NCBI GenBank assembly: GCA_900757145.1
Contig: CAAEMT010000055.1
Coordinates: 1 to 45,615, forward strand
DNA length: 45,615 bases
Origin: Lachnospiraceae bacterium
GTDB lineage: Bacteria; Bacillota; Clostridia; Lachnospirales; Lachnospiraceae
Reading direction: 5' to 3'
The position numbers and the translations under genes were made by a program. Shown here one piece after another: positions 33,262 through 41,665 of the stretch. Below the pieces are notes generated by a model, which saw nothing but the letters and a program-made list of their open reading frames with translations, did not search any database and was not told the origin of the DNA. How positions within the stretch are numbered: the stretch's first letter is position 1; every line of letters begins with the position of its first letter.

Positions 33262-35193
33262 CTATCTTCCTTCCAAAATAACGATTGTTCTCGCAGGAAC
33301 GGTAAAGGATTTCATTTTCTGCAGCTTCTCCTGCCCCTCCCGCGCGATAAAACTCTCTTTGTACGATGTGTCCATTACCTTATGCCATGCCATTTTCTTT
33401 GGAAGCAGAGGAAGAGCGAACTCCTGCGTCTCCCAGTGGAAATTATATGCAATGTAGACAAACCCTTTCTCCTGTGCGTATTCGCCGGAATACATACAGC
33501 CTAAGTGTCTCCTGACATTTCCAAAATCACCGTACCATGCTCTGTCACCATGAAATGAGAGATCCGGATACCCAGTCGAAAGCATATCAGAGCACGTTAA
33601 TTCCCGTACCTGATGCAGACAGCCGTGCGCCCTGCGGTAAGCGATCGCCTGTGCTACAAATTCAGTCAGCTCTCTGTCGCGTCTTTTGCCGCTCCAGTCC
33701 ACCCACGACAGCTCGTTGTCCTGACAGTACGGATTGTTGTTGCCGTTTTGGGAATTGCCGAACTCATCGCCCGCAAGCAGCATCGGCGTTCCCTGCGCAA
33801 AAAGCATCATTGCAAACGCATTTTTGCGCTGCCGCATACGCAGGCTCCTTATCTCGCGCTTCTTAGACGGACCTTCTATTCCGCAGTTCCAGCTGAAATT
33901 GTAATCCGTGCCATCGCGGTTCTGCTCCTTGTTGTCGAGATTATGTTTTCCGTCGTACGATACGAGATCAAGCATCGTAAACCCGTCATGGTTCGTTATA
34001 TAATTGACGCTCCGACATCCGGGCGCATTGCTTCGCAAACGGCTGCCAAATGCACACAGCATATCCTCGTCACCCTTTAACAGCCGACGGCAGTCATTCA
34101 TAAATCCATCGTTCGACTCTGCCAGAAGCGCATGCCCCTCTTTGCGGTTCCAATCTTTTACATCATCCGTATACCAGTTGCAGATCAGCTTGCGCGTCTT
34201 AAACATCGGCAGCCTTGCAAGCTCTGCAACGGCGCTGTCTCTCGCGATCACTGCAAATCCATCAATATGGTATTCTCTCGCCCAGTAGGACAGACAGTCT
34301 GCAATCATGGAAATATCCGACTCCTGTGTAAAATAAAACTCCAGAATCACCTCGATACCGCTTTTGTGGAATGCTTTTACCATATCCTTAAGCTCTTTTT
34401 GCGGATCATCTCCCGCCGCGTACGCGCTCTTAGGCGCATAGTAAAAGCCCGGTCCGTAGCCCCAGAAATTCATTTTGTATGCAGGCTGCGCTTTTAGTAT
34501 CGGCTTTTCTGAACTTCCAGTTTTGTTTTCTGTCTGCAAACTGCTCTGCTGGACGCTTTCGCTTTTCGATTGTATTTTCCCCTGTTTTTCCGCATGTTTC
34601 TTTGTCTGCTTCGGGATCATCGGCATCATCTCTGAAAACTCATAGACAGGCATCAGCTTCACCTGATTGATGCCAAGACTCTGCAAATACGGGATTTTTT
34701 CTTTAAGTCCCGCAAACGTTCCCTTTCGCCGCACACCGGAACCGGACTGCATCGTATATCCCCGCACATGCAGATGGTACATAACGACATCCTCATACGG
34801 TATTTTAGGAAGCCTGTCATCCTCCCAGTTGTACTGTCCTTTTGTAATCCCGCCACGAACGCTGTGCGGCGAATGCTCCGGCTCCCTGCCGAACTGCTCT
34901 CTGCCGCAGATCTTTCTCGCATACGGATCGGTAAACACTTCCCCGTCCTCGCAAAAATTATATTCGTACTGTGTCCCATCAATCGCTGCCTTCATGCTGT
35001 AATACTGATCGTCTCCGGCAGACGGAGGAAACGAGACTCTGACCGCAACCTCTTCACTTCCCTTTTTGTAAAGCAACAGCTCCGGTATCTCTTTTCCAAA
35101 AGCAAAGCAGCCAAAATGCACACCGCCTCTTTCTGCAATTGCTCCCGGCTTAGTATTGTAATCCTGTATGATCTGAACTGTATCGTTTTGCAC
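33262..35193 (-). CDS. GlgX/isoamylase-like GH13 protein, catalytic residues lost (probable pseudo-enzyme)
   Basis: A 643-residue protein. The N-terminal CBM48/isoamylase-like domain (about 15-125) leads into a barrel with GlgX-type landmarks: YHLHVRGYT, YLQSLGINQVKLMPVYEF, FWGYGPGFYYAPKSAYA, NYITNHDGFTMLDLVSYDGKHN (H402, D403) and GTPMLLAGDEFGNSQNGNNNPYCQDNELSW. However, the GH13 conserved regions are altered. Region I, usually D-x-V-x-NH, reads EFYFTQ (285-290). Region II, usually GFRFD, reads GFAVI (312-316), so the nucleophile Asp is Ile. Region III, usually E-P-W, reads N339-W. A Lys/Ser/Gln-rich insert spans about 196-236. It is thus unlikely to hydrolyse glycogen and may bind glucan as a sensor or scaffold. 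GTG start with a GGAG site five bases ahead. It is 43 bases after exonuclease III and three before DUF5662. Confidence 0.85.
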   Translation of the reverse strand: MQNDTVQIIQDYNTKPGAIAERGGVHFGCFAFGKEIPELLLYKKGSEEVAVRVSFPPSAGDDQYYSMKAAIDGTQYEYNFCEDGEVFTDPYARKICGREQFGREPEHSPHSVRGGITKGQYNWEDDRLPKIPYEDVVMYHLHVRGYTMQSGSGVRRKGTFAGLKEKIPYLQSLGINQVKLMPVYEFSEMMPMIPKQTKKHAEKQGKIQSKSESVQQSSLQTENKTGSSEKPILKAQPAYKMNFWGYGPGFYYAPKSAYAAGDDPQKELKDMVKAFHKSGIEVILEFYFTQESDISMIADCLSYWAREYHIDGFAVIARDSAVAELARLPMFKTRKLICNWYTDDVKDWNRKEGHALLAESNDGFMNDCRRLLKGDEDMLCAFGSRLRSNAPGCRSVNYITNHDGFTMLDLVSYDGKHNLDNKEQNRDGTDYNFSWNCGIEGPSKKREIRSLRMRQRKNAFAMMLFAQGTPMLLAGDEFGNSQNGNNNPYCQDNELSWVDWSGKRRDRELTEFVAQAIAYRRAHGCLHQVRELTCSDMLSTGYPDLSFHGDRAWYGDFGNVRRHLGCMYSGEYAQEKGFVYIAYNFHWETQEFALPLLPKKMAWHKVMDTSYKESFIAREGQEKLQKMKSFTVPARTIVILEGR

Positions 35194-35236
35194 CTTATCT
35201 CCGCCTTTCTGTCGATGTCATTTGCTGTATGTGTAT

Positions 35237-35992
35237 TCAGACTGAGATTGTAAGCTCCACCGGACAGTGATCAGAGCCTAAGATCTCTGTGTGTATCTTT
35301 GCATCCTCAAGATTATTTTTCAGTGATTCCGATACACAGAAATAGTCGATGCGCCATCCGGCATTCTTCTCCCTTGCTTTGAAACGGTATGACCACCAGC
35401 TGTATATCCCTTCCTGTTCAGGATAAAAATAGCGGAACGTATCGATAAATCCCTGTCGCGTAAGCTGTGTGAATTTTGCTCTCTCCTCATCTGTAAATCC
35501 GGCATTTTTGCGGTTCGTCTTTGGATTTTTCAGATCGATCTCCTGGTGCGCCACATTGAGATCACCTGCAAAAATAACAGGCTTTTTCTCTTCAAACTTT
35601 TTCAGATAAGCAAGGAAATCATCCTCCCACTTCATCCTGTAATCAAGCCGCGCCAGTTCGCTCTGCGAATTCGGCGTATACACAGTCACAAAATAAAAAG
35701 ATTCAAATTCGAGCGTGATCACTCTGCCCTCCTGATCATGCTCCTCTATTCCTATCCCATACGATACAGAGATCGGCTCCTGCTTCGTAAAGACAGCAGT
35801 GCCGGAATATCCCTTCTTCTTCGCATAATTCCAGTACTGATAATATCCGGGCATCTCCAGTGTGATCTGTCCCTCCTGCAGCTTACTCTCCTGAATACAG
35901 AAAATATCTGCATCCGCCTCATTAAAAAATTCCATAAACCCCTTCTGCACACACGCCCGAAGTCCATTTACATTCCATGATATTAACTTCAT
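35237..35992 (-). CDS. xth: Exodeoxyribonuclease III
   Basis: A 251-residue protein starting MKLISWNVNGLRACVQKG. It has the AP-endonuclease catalytic set: CIQESKLQ (metal Glu), FVTVYTPNSQ, FAGDLNVAHQEIDL (Asp and Asn), and the terminal GSDHCPVELTI (catalytic Asp-His). It cuts at abasic sites and trims 3' ends in base-excision repair. The ATG at 35992 follows AGGAG by eight bases; an upstream in-frame start would add a non-homologous leader. It heads the transcript that continues into the GlgX-like gene 43 bases on, an unexpected partnership. Confidence 0.97.
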   Translation of the reverse strand: MKLISWNVNGLRACVQKGFMEFFNEADADIFCIQESKLQEGQITLEMPGYYQYWNYAKKKGYSGTAVFTKQEPISVSYGIGIEEHDQEGRVITLEFESFYFVTVYTPNSQSELARLDYRMKWEDDFLAYLKKFEEKKPVIFAGDLNVAHQEIDLKNPKTNRKNAGFTDEERAKFTQLTRQGFIDTFRYFYPEQEGIYSWWSYRFKAREKNAGWRIDYFCVSESLKNNLEDAKIHTEILGSDHCPVELTISV

Positions 35993-36044
35993 ATATTTTC
36001 TCCTGTTCGCCTGTAGTATATTACGGACATAAAAATTCATTATC

Positions 36045-36072
36045 AGTATACCATTTTTCATTGGTTTTTCAC
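36045..36072 (-). promoter_or_regulatory. Predicted promoter for the xth-glgX-like-DUF5662-two-component operon
   Basis: Minus-strand GTGAAA (36067-36072), 16 bases, TATACT (36045-36050), about 52 bases before the xth start. No other good promoter was found within the operon up to the kinase. Confidence 0.5.
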
Positions 36073-36121
36073 AGTCTTATTTCAATAATTTCTCATGCAC
36101 TAAACTGGCAGAAGATTATTC

Positions 36122-36150
36122 TTGCCATTTCTTCCTATATCTGTTAAAGT
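36122..36150 (+). promoter_or_regulatory. Promoter of the DUF1292 gene
   Basis: TTGCCA (36122-36127), 17 bases, TAAAGT (36145-36150) with a TGT extended -10. The ATG lies 74 bases downstream. Confidence 0.65.
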
Positions 36151-36224
36151 GTAACTGGCACAAACATGTATTGCGGCTGCTTTAAACTGCTGCAATTTAT
36201 TACACATTAAGAGAGGTACCGAAA

Positions 36225-36578
36225 ATGAGTGATTTTGAAACATGCAGCGGCAACTGCTCAGGCTGCTCTGAAGATTGTGAAAACGGCGGAGCTACCATCA
36301 CGCTCACACTTGACAACGACGAAACGATCGAGTGCTCTATCCTTACCGCATTTGAAGCGGCAGGCAACAATTACATTGCGCTTCTCCCGCTCAATGAGCA
36401 GGGCGTAAATGAGGACGGCGAGGTCTTCATCTACAGATTCCATGAGGAAAACGGAATTCCGGTTCTTGAGAACATCGAAAGCGATGAGGAATATGAAGCA
36501 GCTTCCGAGGGGTTTGACGAGTGGCTTGACTCTATGGAGTACGATGAGCTCGTCCCGGCTGATGAGGACGAGGAATAA
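36225..36578 (+). CDS. DUF1292 family protein with N-terminal cysteine cluster
   Basis: A 117-residue, very acidic protein. Residues about 24-95 match DUF1292 (ITLTLDNDETIECSILTAFE, NYIALLPL, GEVFIYRFHEENG). The family is widespread in Firmicutes next to yrzL/ruvX-type genes and has no assigned function. The N-terminus adds C7-x3-C11-x2-C14-x3-C18 (CSGNCSGCSEDC), which could bind a metal; the tail is a run of Asp/Glu. AGAGG precedes the ATG. It is flanked by its own promoter and a bidirectional terminator. Confidence 0.88.
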   Translation: MSDFETCSGNCSGCSEDCENGGATITLTLDNDETIECSILTAFEAAGNNYIALLPLNEQGVNEDGEVFIYRFHEENGIPVLENIESDEEYEAASEGFDEWLDSMEYDELVPADEDEE

Positions 36579-36592
36579 GATCAGCTAAAAAT

Positions 36593-36645
36593 AAGACTGA
36601 CAGGCAACGGCCGTATTATAAAAGCCGCTTTCTGTCAGTCTTTTT
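36593..36645. terminator. Bidirectional terminator between the DUF1292 gene and the helicase gene
   Basis: AAGACTGACAG (36593-36603) pairs perfectly with CTGTCAGTCTT (36632-36642), and five Ts follow on plus. On minus the second arm ends in a short T-rich stretch. It sits between convergent stops at 36578 and 36646. Confidence 0.88.
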
Positions 36646-38466
36646 CTATTCCAGAAGCCCGTCCAAAAACTGCGATGGCTCCTGTTCTTTCCCGTACCGC
36701 TCTTTCACATAAAAGATATGCAGTTTATCCTTTGCTCGCGTCATCCCTACATAAAACAGTCTGCGTTCCTCCTCAAAGTCTGCCTGCGCAGACGCTTTTT
36801 TATATGGAATATTCCCCTCGTTTACATCTACAAGAAATACTTCCTTGAACTCCAATCCTTTTGATCCATGCAATGTAGCAAGCATAATGGCATCTTCTTC
36901 TTTTTTGGGAGCGCTTCGTTTCTCTTCCAGTTTTGCTGCATACTCTTCTATCTTTTCAAACCACTCTTCAATTGTCCGATATGGCTTCGCACTTTGCTGT
37001 ATCTCATCGAGAAGCTCCGTCAGTTCTTCTGCTTTCATTCGCCTTGCCGCGGCGTATTCTTTTACGTATTCCTCATATCCGATTCCATGACGGATGTAAT
37101 TTACAGCGGCGTACGGTGTCATTCCGGTAAGCAGCCGCAGATCTATTTCCATACGGTCGATCCGGTCGAGCATCCACTCCTTATCCTCATAGTAGGTACG
37201 CAGCGTCTCGAACGATATAACAGGAGCGTCTATACTGTCCCTGCCGATATAACGCTTCGGCCGGTTCATGACCTGTAAAAACTGCGCTCGGTCAAGCCTT
37301 GTACGCGCCAGATGCAGATATGCAAATATGTCCTGCGCGATCCAGTGCTCATAAATATTCGGCAGTGCATCACGCATCACAAACGGAATATTGAACTCCA
37401 TCAGGCGCTGGGCAAACGGTCCCGCGCCTTGATTTGTCCGAAACAAAACAGCTATATCTTTCATCTGCAGTCCCTGTTCCAGACTTTTTTTGATACATCT
37501 TACAAGATAAAGACTCTCATGTTCCTGATTGTCAAACTCCTGAATATCTACTGCATTACTTCCTTTTCGTACATATTGAATATTCTTTTTAAATCGTTTT
37601 TCATTTTCTTCGATCACAAGAAGCGAAGATTTTACGATAGCAGGCTGTGAACGGAAATTCCGGTCGAGCAGTATCTGATGGGCATTTGGATAATCTTTAC
37701 CGAAATTCAGCATGATCTCCGGTTTTGCGCCGCGAAAACGGTAGATTGACTGATCATCGTCCCCTACGATAAATAGATTATTTTCAGGTTCGGCAAGCAT
37801 ACGCAGAATGCGGTACTGAAGCATATTGATATCCTGAAATTCGTCTACGAGTATATAGCGAAACCTTCGCTGCCATGCAGCCAAAATATCCTTCCTTTGC
37901 CGAAACAGCTCAAACGTATAAACCAGCATATCGTCAAAGTCAAGCATACCCTGCCGCTTATGAATCTCCTCATATTTTTCATATATATGACGAAACGATT
38001 CTTCCGGACACAACTTTGAATAATAATGCTGCAGATCTATCTGCTCATTCTTTACCACGCTGATTTCTGACGCAAGGTCTGGAAGCATTTCTTTTTCATT
38101 TTCCGCAGCAAGCCCATTTTCTCTCATCAGCTGGCGCAGGATCTGATATTTTTTCTCCTCTGTCAGAATATTGACAGAAGAAAAATGGTACGCCTGACGC
38201 AAAATACCAAAAAAAACAGAGTGAAACGTTCCAAAAGTAACGCCTGATGCCCGGCTTACAGTACTAAAACGAAGCCTCATCTCATGTGCTGCGGCTTTCG
38301 TAAAAGTGATGACCAGAATCTCCTGCGGATTTACGCCATACTGTTCAATCAGATATTTTGTTCTCTGTGTGATAACGAGGGTTTTTCCGGAACCGGGACC
38401 GGCAAGTACCATAGCCGGTCCCGTCCCATGGGCGATTGCCCTTGACTGCGCATTACTTATTTGCAT
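36646..38466 (-). CDS. UvrD/Rep-family DNA helicase (short form)
   Basis: A 606-residue superfamily-1 helicase. Motifs in order: Q/I AGPGSGKTLVITQRTKYL, Ia ITFTKAAAHEM, II VDEFQDIN, III GDDDQSIYRFRGA, IV LDRNFRSQPAIV, V TLHGSKGLEFKEVFLVDV, VI EERRLFYVGMTRAKDKLHI. It unwinds DNA 3'-5' in repair or replication restart. PcrA and UvrD proteins are usually over 700 residues; this one ends about 25 residues after motif VI and lacks their C-terminal polymerase-binding tail, so it is a shorter paralogue type rather than PcrA itself. It overlaps gltX by 10 bases and shares its transcript. Confidence 0.92.
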   Translation of the reverse strand: MQISNAQSRAIAHGTGPAMVLAGPGSGKTLVITQRTKYLIEQYGVNPQEILVITFTKAAAHEMRLRFSTVSRASGVTFGTFHSVFFGILRQAYHFSSVNILTEEKKYQILRQLMRENGLAAENEKEMLPDLASEISVVKNEQIDLQHYYSKLCPEESFRHIYEKYEEIHKRQGMLDFDDMLVYTFELFRQRKDILAAWQRRFRYILVDEFQDINMLQYRILRMLAEPENNLFIVGDDDQSIYRFRGAKPEIMLNFGKDYPNAHQILLDRNFRSQPAIVKSSLLVIEENEKRFKKNIQYVRKGSNAVDIQEFDNQEHESLYLVRCIKKSLEQGLQMKDIAVLFRTNQGAGPFAQRLMEFNIPFVMRDALPNIYEHWIAQDIFAYLHLARTRLDRAQFLQVMNRPKRYIGRDSIDAPVISFETLRTYYEDKEWMLDRIDRMEIDLRLLTGMTPYAAVNYIRHGIGYEEYVKEYAAARRMKAEELTELLDEIQQSAKPYRTIEEWFEKIEEYAAKLEEKRSAPKKEEDAIMLATLHGSKGLEFKEVFLVDVNEGNIPYKKASAQADFEEERRLFYVGMTRAKDKLHIFYVKERYGKEQEPSQFLDGLLE

Positions 38467-39917
38467 GTTTCACCTAATAAGCCGATTGCCTTTTTAATAC
38501 GAATAATAGACTCCTCTTTTCCAAGGATTTCCATGATCTCTGTTGCACCTGCCGGTGTCATCTGCTTGCCGGATACTGCCACACGCACCGGCCACATTAC
38601 ATAATTCACTTTGCAGCCCTTCTCATCGACATATGTCTTCAGCATTTCAAAAAGCGCATCGTTGCTAAAATCCTCCTGTACTTCAAATCTTGGCAGAAGA
38701 TCTGTAAGCACCTCAAGGCATGTCTCCTGTGTTGTTTTTGATTTCTTGTGTGCGAACATTGCCGTATCATACTCCGGAAGTGTCTCGAAAAAATCAACCA
38801 TTTCCATAATATCCGGATATACCTCAATTCTCGTCTTTACCATCTTCGCGATTTTCTTAAAATCAACGTCTTTTGAGATTACTTTTTTAAGGTACGGCAA
38901 CGCAGTCTCATAAAACTTCTCATCATCCATTGCCTTCAGATATTCACCATTCATCCAGCGAAGCTTCTGAACATCAAATACAGCCGGAGATTTGCTCATA
39001 TGATGATAGTCAAATGCTTCCACCAACTCTTCAAGAGAGAAAATCTCACGATTGTCCTCCGGGCACCAGCCAAGAAGTGCTACATAATTCACGATAGCCT
39101 CTGATACAAATCCCTGCTCCAGGAGATCTTCATAGGAAGAATGCCCGGAACGCTTAGAGAGCTTCTTGTGCTCTTCATTTGTAATCAACGGACAGTGTAC
39201 ATAGACCGGAACCTCCCAGCCAAACGCTTCATACAGCCTGTTGTACTTCGGGGCAGACGAAAGGTATTCATTACCGCGAACTACATGCGTAATCCCCATC
39301 AGATGATCATCTACAACATTTGCGAAATTGTACGTTGGGTATCCGTCTGATTTGATCAGGATCATATCATCAAGCTCCGCATTTGGAACCTCGATCGTGC
39401 CATAAATCTCATCGACAAATCTCGTTGTGCCTTCTTTCGGAACATTCTGACGGATCACAAACGGTACTCCGGCAGCAAGCTTTGCCTCGATTTCTTCCTT
39501 CGGAAGATTCAGACAATGCTTATCGTATACAACGATCTCTTTTCCTGCCACTTCCTGTTTCAAAGAATCCAGACGCTCTTTATCACAGAAGCAGTAATAA
39601 GCCTCACCTTTTTCGATCAGCTTCTTCGCATACTCCATATAAATTCCGGCTTTCTGCCGCTCACTCTGCACATACGGGCCACAGCCGCCGTCCTTATCCG
39701 GTCCTTCATCATGGATCAGCCCTGTTTTGGCAAGTGTGCGGTTAATAATCTCCACCGCTCCCTCTACGTAACGCTCCTGATCCGTATCCTCGATACGAAG
39801 CATAAAAGTACCACCCTCATGCTTTGCGATCAGATACGCATACAGCGCTGTCCTCAGATTACCTACATGCATCCTTCCTGTCGGACTCGGTGCAAATCGT
39901 GTTTTTACCTTATTCAT
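38457..39917 (-). CDS. gltX: Glutamyl-tRNA synthetase
   Basis: A 486-residue class-I synthetase with HIGH-type RFAPSPTGRMHVGNLRTAL and KMSKS-type KLSKRSGH motifs, plus the C-terminal anticodon-binding helices. It charges tRNA-Glu (and possibly tRNA-Gln in species using the amidotransferase route), and its product is also the substrate for HemA in this window. The ATG at 39917, 11 bases after AGGAG, is preferred over a GTG four codons earlier that abuts the site. No T-box leader: it follows ftsW by 34 bases in one operon. Confidence 0.97.
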   Translation of the reverse strand: MNKVKTRFAPSPTGRMHVGNLRTALYAYLIAKHEGGTFMLRIEDTDQERYVEGAVEIINRTLAKTGLIHDEGPDKDGGCGPYVQSERQKAGIYMEYAKKLIEKGEAYYCFCDKERLDSLKQEVAGKEIVVYDKHCLNLPKEEIEAKLAAGVPFVIRQNVPKEGTTRFVDEIYGTIEVPNAELDDMILIKSDGYPTYNFANVVDDHLMGITHVVRGNEYLSSAPKYNRLYEAFGWEVPVYVHCPLITNEEHKKLSKRSGHSSYEDLLEQGFVSEAIVNYVALLGWCPEDNREIFSLEELVEAFDYHHMSKSPAVFDVQKLRWMNGEYLKAMDDEKFYETALPYLKKVISKDVDFKKIAKMVKTRIEVYPDIMEMVDFFETLPEYDTAMFAHKKSKTTQETCLEVLTDLLPRFEVQEDFSNDALFEMLKTYVDEKGCKVNYVMWPVRVAVSGKQMTPAGATEIMEILGKEESIIRIKKAIGLLGETCK

Positions 39918-39951
39918 TCTTTCTGACACTCCTCATCTTACATTTATTATT

Positions 39952-41211
39952 TTATGACTTAAAACGGATCTGCCGCGATACGCTCAGCGCAAGCGCCATC
40001 TCCGCCATCAAAAACAGGATTGATGTGCCTCCGTAACTGACAAACGGAAGCGTAATACCAGTCGTTGGGATCAGATTTGTGACAACCGCAATATTGAGCA
40101 CAACCTGAAGTGCGATATGAACGAAAATACCGGATGCGATCAGTGAACCCAAAAGATCCGGCGCGTTCTGCGCAATAAAAAACAGTCGGTACAGCATAAA
40201 GACAAACATCAAAATTACGAGAGCCGCTCCAAATACTCCAAGCTCCTCGCAAATAATAGAAAAGATCATATCATTTTGCGCCTCAGGAAGCGCACCGAGC
40301 TTCTGTGTACTATTGCCAAGTCCTTTTCCAAAGAAACCGCCCGATCCGATCGCATACAAAGCCTGCATAACCTGATAACCTCCAAGGCTTGAGTATGCCT
40401 CAGGATCAAGCCATACCTTAATCCTCTGAATACGGAAACTTCCGCTGCCACCGGCCATACTGATCAGCACAAATACAAGAATCCCCACAACCACAGCTCC
40501 CGCAGCGCCGATCGCAACGAAAGGAGCTGTCCTCGGGTGTGCAACAAAGATCAGGACAACGGTAATACCGGCAATAATAACCGCCGTACTTAAGTTTTCT
40601 GTAAAAATGTAGGTACAGCCTGATGCAAGCATGCCAAAACCAAGCACGATCAACGCAGGCTTTAACCCTCGCAGCTTATAGCCCATTTTTACAATCAAAA
40701 CGGGCAAAAATAAAATGATCGCAAGCTTTGCAAGCTCAGCAGGCTGAAACGATACCGGGCCGAAATAGATCCACCGCTTTGCACCGTTCACCTCTCGGCC
40801 GATAAATTTCGTGATAACAAGAAAAAAGATTGCCACCCAGTAAACAGGCACCGCAAACCTCGCCATAAAATGGTAATCGATCTGTGAACCGATAAGCGCC
40901 AACACAAATGCGCCGACACTGATGATCGCCTGTTTTCTGAAATACGTCATATCACTTCCGTTCGGCTCAAGCATCGCCTCGTATGCACTTGTACTATAAA
41001 GCATAACAAGTCCAAAGCATGTCAGCAAAATAACGATTGCCAAAAGATTGTAATCAAAATAATCCCGCTCTGTACTAAAAACCCTCTGAACGTATCCCGG
41101 ATTCTTTTTGGCAGATAAATTCTGCCTTCTCACATTCCTCCCGCCCGCATTTCTTCTGCCCGAAGGAGCTGATCTGGGTACAGGGCGTAAATGTTGTGAT
41201 CTATTCGCCAT
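39952..41211 (-). CDS. FtsW/RodA/SpoVE-family peptidoglycan polymerase
   Basis: A 419-residue SEDS protein with a basic cytoplasmic N-terminus (about 45 residues, many Arg/Asn/Gly) and about ten membrane helices. Family motifs: AKRWIYFGPVSFQPAELAKLA, GGYQVMQALYAIGSGGFFGKGLGNSTQKLGALPEAQNDMIFSIICEELG, and PTTGITLPFVSYGGTSIL near the C-terminus. SEDS proteins polymerise lipid II with a partner class-B penicillin-binding protein, in division (FtsW), elongation (RodA) or spore cortex (SpoVE). The subtype cannot be settled here: no penicillin-binding protein or mur gene is adjacent. GAAGGGATAGT precedes the ATG. It starts the ftsW-gltX-helicase operon. Confidence 0.93.
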   Translation of the reverse strand: MANRSQHLRPVPRSAPSGRRNAGGRNVRRQNLSAKKNPGYVQRVFSTERDYFDYNLLAIVILLTCFGLVMLYSTSAYEAMLEPNGSDMTYFRKQAIISVGAFVLALIGSQIDYHFMARFAVPVYWVAIFFLVITKFIGREVNGAKRWIYFGPVSFQPAELAKLAIILFLPVLIVKMGYKLRGLKPALIVLGFGMLASGCTYIFTENLSTAVIIAGITVVLIFVAHPRTAPFVAIGAAGAVVVGILVFVLISMAGGSGSFRIQRIKVWLDPEAYSSLGGYQVMQALYAIGSGGFFGKGLGNSTQKLGALPEAQNDMIFSIICEELGVFGAALVILMFVFMLYRLFFIAQNAPDLLGSLIASGIFVHIALQVVLNIAVVTNLIPTTGITLPFVSYGGTSILFLMAEMALALSVSRQIRFKS

Positions 41212-41248
41212 ACTATCCCTTCAATATATTTCTTACCGTATTTTATAA

Positions 41249-41302
41249 ATTACCCGGTAATCATAACATATCTGTTTTCTTTTTTCCAGTGCTACCGGTA
41301 AT
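41249..41302. repeat. TACC/GGTA palindromes upstream of the FtsW-family gene
   Basis: ATTACC-C-GGTAAT (41249-41261) is a perfect 13-base palindrome, and TACCGGTAAT (41293-41302) repeats its half. A third partial copy, TTACCGTA, lies near 41233-41240. The first overlaps a candidate -10 box, so an operator is possible. Confidence 0.5.
41260..41268 (-). promoter_or_regulatory. Proximal extended -10 promoter of the FtsW-family gene
   Basis: Minus-strand TGT-TATGAT (41260-41268) is an extended -10 without a good -35. It lies 49 bases before the start and touches the palindrome at 41249-41261. Confidence 0.4.
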
Positions 41303-41334
41303 AATTTTCGACCTCCACGGATCTTCTGCTATAA

Positions 41335-41364
41335 ATTATATCTCATTTCCATAAAAGTCTGCAA
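41335..41364 (-). promoter_or_regulatory. Distal promoter of the FtsW-family gene
   Basis: Minus-strand TTGCAG (41359-41364), 18 bases, TATAAT (41335-41340). The -10 is perfect. It lies about 125 bases upstream of the start, with the palindromes in the leader. Confidence 0.6.
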
Positions 41365-41440
41365 AATACAAACCGACTGTCACTTTCTGTTTTACTTCAT
41401 ATTCTGATAATGTAAGAAATAAAAACCGAAAGGAGCCCTT

Positions 41441-41665
41441 ATGTCTGAACTTCAAAGCTTAAGCTGCAAGTGCTGCCGCCAGAGCAGCATGCGTGTAAAT
41501 GACATCTATCATCATCTGACAGAGGCAGATGCCCCGATCGCCATGGCGTACGTTCCATATCAGCCATGGGAGACAGCAAGTGATCTTTGTCATGCGCTGA
41601 ACGCAGGAACCATTTTTCCTGCCCTAAATAAACCGTTTTGCGGAAAAGGAGGAAAATGTCGGTGA
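41441..41665 (+). CDS. cotJA: Spore coat protein CotJA
   Basis: A 74-residue protein with the CotJA core AMAYVPYQPWETASDLCHALNAGTIFPALNKPF in residues about 34-66 and a short Cys-rich start (CKCC). CotJA and CotJC interact in the inner coat of Bacillus spores; the operon is made in the mother cell. AAAGGAG lies six bases before the ATG. The stop overlaps cotJB by 10 bases. The upstream region has CATA-type elements, but no convincing sigma-E or sigma-K promoter could be fixed by eye. Confidence 0.93.
   Translation: MSELQSLSCKCCRQSSMRVNDIYHHLTEADAPIAMAYVPYQPWETASDLCHALNAGTIFPALNKPFCGKGGKCR

Noticed and set aside
41341..41440. Sigma-E or sigma-K promoter for cotJABC
   Set aside because: CATA-type elements (near 41351 and 41400) occur, but neither has a matching -35 element at the right spacing, so I cannot assign one.
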